The position numbers and the translations under genes are program-made. Below, in pieces: positions 58,898 through 64,000 of a stretch of 64,000 nucleotides of DNA. The DNA is taken from assembly GCA_016713535.1 (NCBI GenBank), contig JADJOY010000008.1:248001-312000 (forward strand), given 5' to 3'. Each line of letters opens with the position of its first letter. The stretch's first letter is position 1. A model generated the notes under the pieces. It was not told the origin of the DNA and made no database searches. It was given only the letters and a program-made list of their open reading frames with translations. Source of the DNA: JADJOY01 sp016713535 [NCBI: Deltaproteobacteria bacterium] (GTDB lineage: Bacteria > JADJOY01).

Positions 58898-59773
58898 TCA
58901 AATCCGCGCCGGACCGAACCCGGCCAGGCGTCGCAACCGGAACGACAAGACGTGGCCGCACACCGAGAGCGTCTTGAGGCCGTAGAGCACGCTCATCTTC
59001 AGATTCACGCTCGAGGCCTCGCGGAAATAGCGGGTCTCGACCGGAATCTCTTCGAGGCGGTAACCGCCGGTGACGATCTGTCCCACCACCTCCGAGTCGA
59101 AGCCGAAGCCGTCGGAGTTGCGCATGAACGGGATCGACTCGAGGAAGCGGCGGCTGTAGGCGCGGAGCCCCGTGTGGTACTCGCTCATGTTGCGCCCGAA
59201 GACGACGTTCTCGACCGTGGTGAGGAAACGGTTGCCGAGGAACTTGTAGAGCGGCATGCCACCGGCGAGCGCCCCGCCCCGGGTCGCGAGGCGCGAGCCG
59301 AACACCACATCGGCTCGGCCGCTCAGGATCGGCGCGATCAGATCAGGCAGTACCCGAGGGTCATATTGATAGTCCGGGTGAACCATCACGATCACCTCGG
59401 CGCCACGATGGAGGGCGGCCGTGTAGCAGGTCTTCTGGTTGCCGGCGTACCCGCGGTTCTCCGGGTGCACGATGACGTGGATCCCGAGCTGCCGAGCCTT
59501 CTCGACGGTTTCGTCGTGGCTCGCGTCGTCGACGAGGATGATGTCGTCGACGGCGTGCTTGGGGATGTCGTTGTACGTGTGCTCGAGGGTGCGCGCCGCG
59601 TTGTAGGCCGGGAGCACGACCGTGACGCGGTGGGCCGGACGCGTGTCCGGGGCGCCGCTCGGTGTCGCGCGCTGCGGGGAGGGAGCGGCGGCATCGGCCG
59701 GACCGCTCTCGATCGGTTGCGAAGTTTGGCTCACGTCGGTCCGCTGGATTGGGGGGCGCTGGGTGTCGGGCAT
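58898..59773 (-). CDS. Family 2 glycosyltransferase, dolichol-phosphate-mannose synthase type
   Basis: A 291-residue GT-A enzyme. VTVVLPAYNAARTLEHTYND, the DxD-type site LVDDASHDET, MVHPDYQYDPRVL and the acceptor-side VETRYFREASSVNLKMS. Compared with DPM1 it lacks a C-terminal multi-helix tail, so it is probably peripheral. A Pro/Ser-rich N-terminal 45 residues are likely disordered. The start overlaps the upstream radical SAM stop (TGATG at 59775-59771), and it sits between two B12-type radical SAM genes. Transfers a sugar to a polyprenyl phosphate, or directly to lipid (inference). Confidence 0.88.
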   Translation of the reverse strand: MPDTQRPPIQRTDVSQTSQPIESGPADAAAPSPQRATPSGAPDTRPAHRVTVVLPAYNAARTLEHTYNDIPKHAVDDIILVDDASHDETVEKARQLGIHVIVHPENRGYAGNQKTCYTAALHRGAEVIVMVHPDYQYDPRVLPDLIAPILSGRADVVFGSRLATRGGALAGGMPLYKFLGNRFLTTVENVVFGRNMSEYHTGLRAYSRRFLESIPFMRNSDGFGFDSEVVGQIVTGGYRLEEIPVETRYFREASSVNLKMSVLYGLKTLSVCGHVLSFRLRRLAGFGPARI

Positions 59774-61178
59774 CAGGGATGAGTGAGCACTTGCAGGCCG
59801 CGGCGAGCGTAGTTCCAGAGCTTCACGGGCGAATCGATCGATCGCAGCGTGCGAGCGACGTAGCTCGGCCGTAGGTAGAACGAGCGCATGGCTCGCGTCT
59901 GGATCTTCTTGAGGTCCGCCGCGGTGAGTGCGTAGCTGCGCGCCACGGCTTGCTTCACGTTCCGTCCGGTGAGCTGCTCCTCCCCGAGCAGGCCCTCTTC
60001 CGTGCAGATGTCGTGAAGCGGCGTTCCGGGAAACGGATACGCGATGTGGAACTCGCAGAAGTCGCCGTCGAGCTTGCGCGCGAAATCGATGGTGTCCTGC
60101 GCCGTCTCGGCGGTCTCCCACGGACTGCCCAGGACCCAGAAGAGGTACGTCTTGATGCCAGCGTCCTTGCACGCCTGGATGGCCCGCTCCGCCTGGGCGA
60201 GGGTCGCGCCCTTCTTCATGTGGCGGAGGATCTCCTGGTTGCCGGACTCGACACCGAAGCCGACCATCCAGCAGCCCGCCTTGCGCATCTCTCGCGCGCG
60301 GTCGGGATCCATGGTGTCGACCCGGCTGTTGCACACCCACTCGGCGTCCAGCCGCGCTTCCTGGATGAGCTTGCAGAGCTCGAGCGTCCAGGACTTCTGC
60401 AAGGTGAAGGTGTCGGCGCGGAAGTAGAAGTTGCGGATGCCGAACCGCGTCACACAGTGCTTCATCTCGGCGACGATGCTCGCCGGTGAGCGCAGGTAGG
60501 TGTCGAACCCGCTGAGCGTCGGCACCAGACAGTAAATGCACCGCGCCGGGCAACCGCGGCTGGTCTGGATGGTGGTCTGCGGCTCCCCGGTGTCGGGCCG
60601 GATGTAGAGCCGGTTGTTCATGAGGTGGCGCGCCGGCCACGGCAGGCTGTCCAGGTCTTCGAGGCGGGGGCGGTCCGCGTTGCGCTGGATGCGATCTCCG
60701 TCCCGGTAGCTGATGCCGAGGACGGTCGAGCGGTCGGACGCGATGAGCAACTCGCCGAGCAGCTCTTCGCACTCGCCCCGGATCGCGACGTCGAGCTGCG
60801 GGAAGGCCGTCAACGTCTCCGCATCGTGTGTGGTGACGTGGGCGCCCTTGGCGATCGTCAGCACGGCGGGGTTGCGCGCCTTGGCGAGCTCGCACGCCTT
60901 CATGTCCCCCGGAAGGGTGGGGTCGTGGTGCTGACCGCGAGGAGGTCGGGATCGAAGATCTGCAGGTCGAGCTCGAAGTCCTTCCAGGCGAGCCCTTCCG
61001 CCGGATAGTCGACGATCCGCGCCTCCCAGCCGATCTGCTCGACCATCGCTGCCATGTACGCGAGGTCGATCGGCGCGCGAAGCACGCTGGTCGAGTTCTC
61101 CACCGGAACCTGGCAGCGATCGTCCCGGATGTAGTTGCCGGTCGGCGGGTTGATGAAGAGAGCTCGGCGAGCGGCCAT
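59773..61178 (-). CDS. B12-binding radical SAM enzyme (one frameshift in this assembly)
   Basis: About 468 residues. The N-terminus LFINPPTGNYIRDD opens a cobalamin-type domain, and the barrel has CPARCIYC (Cys about 210, 214, 217), FGVESGNQEILRHMKKG and FHIAYPFPGTPLHDIC. The frame breaks in a C5 run (60906-60910); one base restores PPFRGDMKACELAKARN. Start ATG at 61178. Class B radical SAM enzymes of this type often modify membrane lipids or natural products. First gene of the operon with the GT2 and the second radical SAM enzyme. Confidence 0.86.
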
Positions 61179-61512
61179 GGGCAGGCGTGATCCCCCGTCG
61201 GGAGGCTGGTGGCAGCGAACCCGGCCGCGGCGCGGTCGAGGCCAGAAGCCACTGAATCGAAAGGTCAATGGTAGCGCCGTCGTCGAGGGCACCGCAAGCT
61301 GCGCGCGCTCGCGTGCGGTGTCGAGCGACTCACCGCTCGGCTCAGGACGGCGTTTGACAAGGCGCGTCATCGTGCCATAGCTTCGGCTCGCCGCGGGGCC
61401 CGAGCCGCTCGGCGCCGGTCGGCCACGCGGTTCTGGCCTCACTCGCGGGCCTCTCTACCGGGCTCTTCGCTGGCGCGGTTCGTCGCCATCGGTCACGCCT
61501 CCACCCGACACC
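61179..61512. other. 334-bp divergent intergenic region
   Basis: Separates the radical SAM operon (minus) from the flippase-like gene (plus). It holds the candidate promoter at 61354-61382 and no gene that could be supported. The remainder is GC-rich with no strong hairpin. Confidence 0.55.
61354..61382 (+). promoter_or_regulatory. Candidate promoter for the flippase-like gene
   Basis: Perfect TTGACA (61354-61359), 17-nt spacer and ATAGCT (61377-61382), about 130 nt before the TTG start at 61513. The -35 is consensus; the -10 is weak but shares ATAGCTT with the element near 32573. Confidence 0.45.
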
Positions 61513-62571
61513 TTGACCACCACCGACCGTTCGATCGCCGGCTCGATGCCTGGCGCGCCGTCGGAGCCGCACCTTCCGGCGCGCAAGCCGTGGCGAGAGG
61601 CGCTCGCGGTCGGCCTCACGATCGGGCTGGTGTGGTGGCTGCTACGGGGCCTGCGCTGGGACGAGATCGAGCGCTTCGCCACCAACATCCGGCCGGGCCT
61701 GGTGGCCGGCGCGTTCGTGATCTATGCCGCCAGCTACGTCGCGCGTGCCCTGCGGTGGCGCGTGCTGCTGCAGCGCAACGACGTGTCGTTCGGGGAGCTC
61801 TACCTCATCACGTCGGCGCACATCATGTACAACAACCTGCTGCCGAGCCGGATCGGCGAGCTGTCGTACGTGGTGTTGCTCAGGGAGAAGAAGGGCCTCT
61901 CGGCCGCCGACGGCGTCGTGTCGCTGTTGGTCTCCCGGTTCCTCGACTTCATCGCGCTCGGCCTCATCTTCTTGCTGTCGGTCGCGTCCTTCCGGGGAGC
62001 GCACGCGGTGGAGGCGTTCCGCGACCTTCCGCTCGTCGCCGTCGCGAGCGTGTTCGTGCTCTCGGCGGGATTGATCACCATGCCTCGGGCCGTGGCCTGG
62101 CTGCATCGGTGGCTCGGCGCCGATCTGGCGAACGCGAAGCCGGGGAGCCTGCGGGCGCGCGTCGAGCAGGCGGCCGAGCGCATGGTCGAGACGTTCGAGC
62201 GCACGGCTGGGGCTTCCACGTACGTCAAGGCGGGTCTGCTCTCGCTCGTGATCTGGTACGCGAAGTTCCTGTCCTTCACGCTCATGGTGCATGCCATGCA
62301 CGACGCGGGCACCGCGTCGAAGATGAGCTTCTGGGGCGTCGTGATCGGTTCCACGGCCGCTGAGCTCACGACCATCACGCCGTTCCATGGCGTCGCCGGC
62401 ATGGGGACCTACGAGTGGGCGTGGACCGTGGTGTTCCACGGCGTTCTCGGCATCGACAAGAGCGTCGCGTTGCTCACGGCTTTCGGCGTACACGTGATGT
62501 TGCTCTTCTTCTCGATCATCCTGGGCGGGCTCGCGTACCTCGGCCTCAGGCGGATCTCGGCTCGAACATGA
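61513..62571 (+). CDS. Lysylphosphatidylglycerol synthase-type / UPF0104 flippase-like membrane protein
   Basis: A 352-residue polytopic protein of the AglD/MprF transmembrane-domain family (PF03706). Motifs are ARALRWRVLLQRNDVSFGEL, NNLLPSRIGELSYVVLL and the late GVAGMGTYEWAWTVV, with about eight helices. Family members flip or accept lipid-linked intermediates (MprF N-terminus, hopanoid HpnN-like relatives). TTG at 61513 gives the longest frame; ATG at 61546 (MPGAPSEPHL) is an alternative with no better ribosome site. It precedes a YdjM-like protein and a GT2. Confidence 0.8.
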   Translation: MTTTDRSIAGSMPGAPSEPHLPARKPWREALAVGLTIGLVWWLLRGLRWDEIERFATNIRPGLVAGAFVIYAASYVARALRWRVLLQRNDVSFGELYLITSAHIMYNNLLPSRIGELSYVVLLREKKGLSAADGVVSLLVSRFLDFIALGLIFLLSVASFRGAHAVEAFRDLPLVAVASVFVLSAGLITMPRAVAWLHRWLGADLANAKPGSLRARVEQAAERMVETFERTAGASTYVKAGLLSLVIWYAKFLSFTLMVHAMHDAGTASKMSFWGVVIGSTAAELTTITPFHGVAGMGTYEWAWTVVFHGVLGIDKSVALLTAFGVHVMLLFFSIILGGLAYLGLRRISART

Positions 62572-62640
62572 GCGAAGCCGGCGCCCGGCGACCCGAGTCG
62601 TCGAGGACGCCCGCGCGCCGCTCGCCTCCCGACGATCGCC

Positions 62641-63210
62641 ATGTCCACGCCGCTCGGTCACCTGGGGGTCGGTCTAGCCTGGGCGCTCGCCGTGAGTGGA
62701 CCGACGTCGAGCTGGCGCCGGCTGCTCCTGGGAGCAGCCGCAGCCTCGGCGGCCGACCTGGACTTCATCCCCGGGCTGGTGGTGGGTGCGCCGGCGCGGT
62801 TCCACCACGGCGCCAGCCACTCGATCGTGGCGATGCTCGTCGCCGCGGCACTGGCGCTCGGGGTCTCGTCCCGGCGTTCACCGATGACCGCGCGCGACGT
62901 CGCCTTGGTGACCGGCGCATTCCTGAGCCACCTGGTGCTGGATTGGCTCACCCACGACCCTGGAACGCGGCGCGGATTGCCGCTCCTCTGGCCGTTGTCG
63001 GCGCAGCGGTTCTCGGCACCGCTATGGGCGGTTCCTGCGGTCTCACGGGCCTGGCCGCCGACTCTGGATTGGGTGGCCCATTCGGCGTGGCTCGTGGTCG
63101 CGGAGGTGGCGCTGGTGGCGCCTCTGGTGGTGAGCGCGTGGATTGGTGCAGGGCGTCCTGAGCTCCCGCCAGGACCGTGGCGTAGAGTGAAGGGAGAGAC
63201 GAGCCGATGA
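62641..63210 (+). CDS. YdjM-type inner-membrane metal-dependent hydrolase-like protein
   Basis: A 189-residue membrane protein of the LexA-binding/YdjM hydrolase-like family (PF04307). Diagnostic elements are GHLGVGLAWALA, ADLDFIPGL, FHHGASHSI and HLVLDWLTHD, giving conserved His and Asp residues at membrane boundaries, probably metal ligands. Activity is unproven in the family. Stop overlaps the start of the GT2 gene (ATGA at 63207-63210), so both are co-translated. Confidence 0.82.
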   Translation: MSTPLGHLGVGLAWALAVSGPTSSWRRLLLGAAAASAADLDFIPGLVVGAPARFHHGASHSIVAMLVAAALALGVSSRRSPMTARDVALVTGAFLSHLVLDWLTHDPGTRRGLPLLWPLSAQRFSAPLWAVPAVSRAWPPTLDWVAHSAWLVVAEVALVAPLVVSAWIGAGRPELPPGPWRRVKGETSR

Positions 63211-64000
63211 AGCCGACGCCTGTCGAAACGGTCGTGAACGAGGTCGTGGATCGCCCCGAGATCTCGGTGGTGATCCCGGTGTACAACGAGATCGAGAACG
63301 TCGAGGCTCTGGCCGCCGACGTGTGGGGGGCGCTTCAGCCGCTCGGCAAGTCGTTCGAGGTGATCCTGGTCGACGACGGTTCGCGAGACGGCACGGCCGA
63401 CGCGCTCCGCAAGATCGCGGCGGAGCGCCCCGGGGCGCGGGTGGTGCTGCTGCGCAGGAACTTCGGTCAGACCGCCGCGCTCAGCGCCGGCTTCGACCAT
63501 GCCCGGGGCCGCGTGATCATCACCATGGACGCCGATCTGCAGAACGACCTCGCGACGTGCCGAAGCTGCTCGCCGGTATCGAGCAGGGCTACGACATCGT
63601 GGCGGGGTGGCGGCTGGACCGGAAGGATCCGTTCCTGAGCCGCCGGCTGCCGTCGATGATCGCGAACCGGCTGATCTCGGCGGTCACCGGGGTCAACCTC
63701 CACGACTACGGCTGCACCCTCAAGGCGTTCCGCGCCGACGTCGTCCAGCAGGTGAGGCTCTACGGCGAGCTCCACCGCTTCATCCCGGCGGTCGCCAACT
63801 GGATGGGGGTCAGCGTTCACGAGGTGCCCGTCAACCACCGCGCGCGGCGCGCCGGTGTGTCGAAGTATGGGATCGGCCGCACCATCCGCGTGCTGCTCGA
63901 CCTGATCACCGTGAAGTTCATGGAGTCGTACTCGACCAAGCCGATCCAGATCTTCGGCTTGCTGGGCGTGATGTGCGGCGGCGTGGGCTTCCTGGGGGCC
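63207..64000 (+). CDS. Family 2 glycosyltransferase, partial (window edge; one frameshift)
   Basis: A DPM1/ArnC-type enzyme. EISVVIPVYNEIENVEALAA, the DDGSRDGT metal motif, RRNFGQTAALSAGFDHARG and TMDADLQNDPRDVPKLL, then VPVNHRARRAGVSKYGIGRT and the start of the first of two C-terminal membrane helices (IQIFGLLGVMCGGVGFLG). The frame breaks at CC 63548-63549; one added C restores the family sequence. It would load a sugar on undecaprenyl phosphate. Continues past the right edge. Confidence 0.9.

Overview
This is a high-GC (about 70% by eye), gene-dense bacterial window. Gene content points to an uncultured member of the former Deltaproteobacteria (Myxococcota or Desulfobacterota-like; Binatota also possible): an MJ0042-type zinc-ribbon/DnaJ/TPR protein, an IHF-alpha-type HU protein, paired cobalamin-dependent mutases, PilZ, many B12-type radical SAM enzymes, and a decaprenyl-phosphate phosphoribosyltransferase-like UbiA protein. 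I infer the phylum from gene families only. Most operons are stitched together by 4-base ATGA/GTGA or TGATG overlaps, and this decided many of the starts given here. No tRNA, rRNA, CRISPR array, IS element or phage gene was seen.

Layout. 1-2439: a partial HAD phosphatase, and divergently a fatty acid desaturase with a MerR regulator. 2534-6446 (minus): a polar amino acid ABC importer, a YndJ-like membrane protein and a DUF1990 protein behind a CTAG-rich inverted-repeat region. 6552-11852 (minus): mutA-mutB-meaB, methylmalonyl-CoA mutase and its chaperone. 11998-16395 (plus): a methyltransferase and the fused mutase IcmF. 16439-24454: glycosyltransferases, a PHP phosphoesterase, the UbiA protein and two coiled-coil proteins (cell-surface glycan locus). 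24474-32004: a pyrimidine operon, pyrR-pyrB-pyrC-carA-carB, whose leader has a promoter, a 35-codon leader peptide running through an intrinsic attenuator, and an ATGA overlap with pyrR. 32009-36159: greA, an aminotransferase, homoserine dehydrogenase and a GlpX-like protein lacking most catalytic residues. 36300-39454: a J-domain protein and a short DnaK. 39575-45108: enoyl-CoA hydratase, a MaoC-type protein, IHF-alpha, a chemoreceptor-like membrane protein and two small proteins. 45143-55176: a SPASM radical SAM gene convergent with a seven-gene minus-strand operon (B12-type radical SAM, homocitrate-synthase-like, aconitase large and small subunits, flavoprotein, LuxE, LuxC). 55164-64000: PilZ protein, class I fructose-bisphosphatase, a radical SAM / glycosyltransferase / radical SAM operon, a lipid-flippase-like protein, a YdjM-type protein and a partial glycosyltransferase.

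The best candidate for an undescribed system is the seven-gene operon at 46373-55176. It joins 2-oxoacid chain-extension chemistry (condensation plus homoaconitase-type isomerisation) to LuxE/LuxC activation and reduction of an acid to an aldehyde, with a B12-type radical SAM enzyme and a flavoprotein. No luciferase genes are present. The second is the pyr leader, which has the parts for E. coli pyrBI-style translation-coupled attenuation in front of a PyrR-encoding operon.

Thirteen genes are interrupted by single-base indels, mostly a missing G or C in a homopolymer. Reading frames resume perfectly with conserved family residues, so I treat these as assembly or long-read errors rather than real pseudogenes, and annotate the genes full length with each break position.
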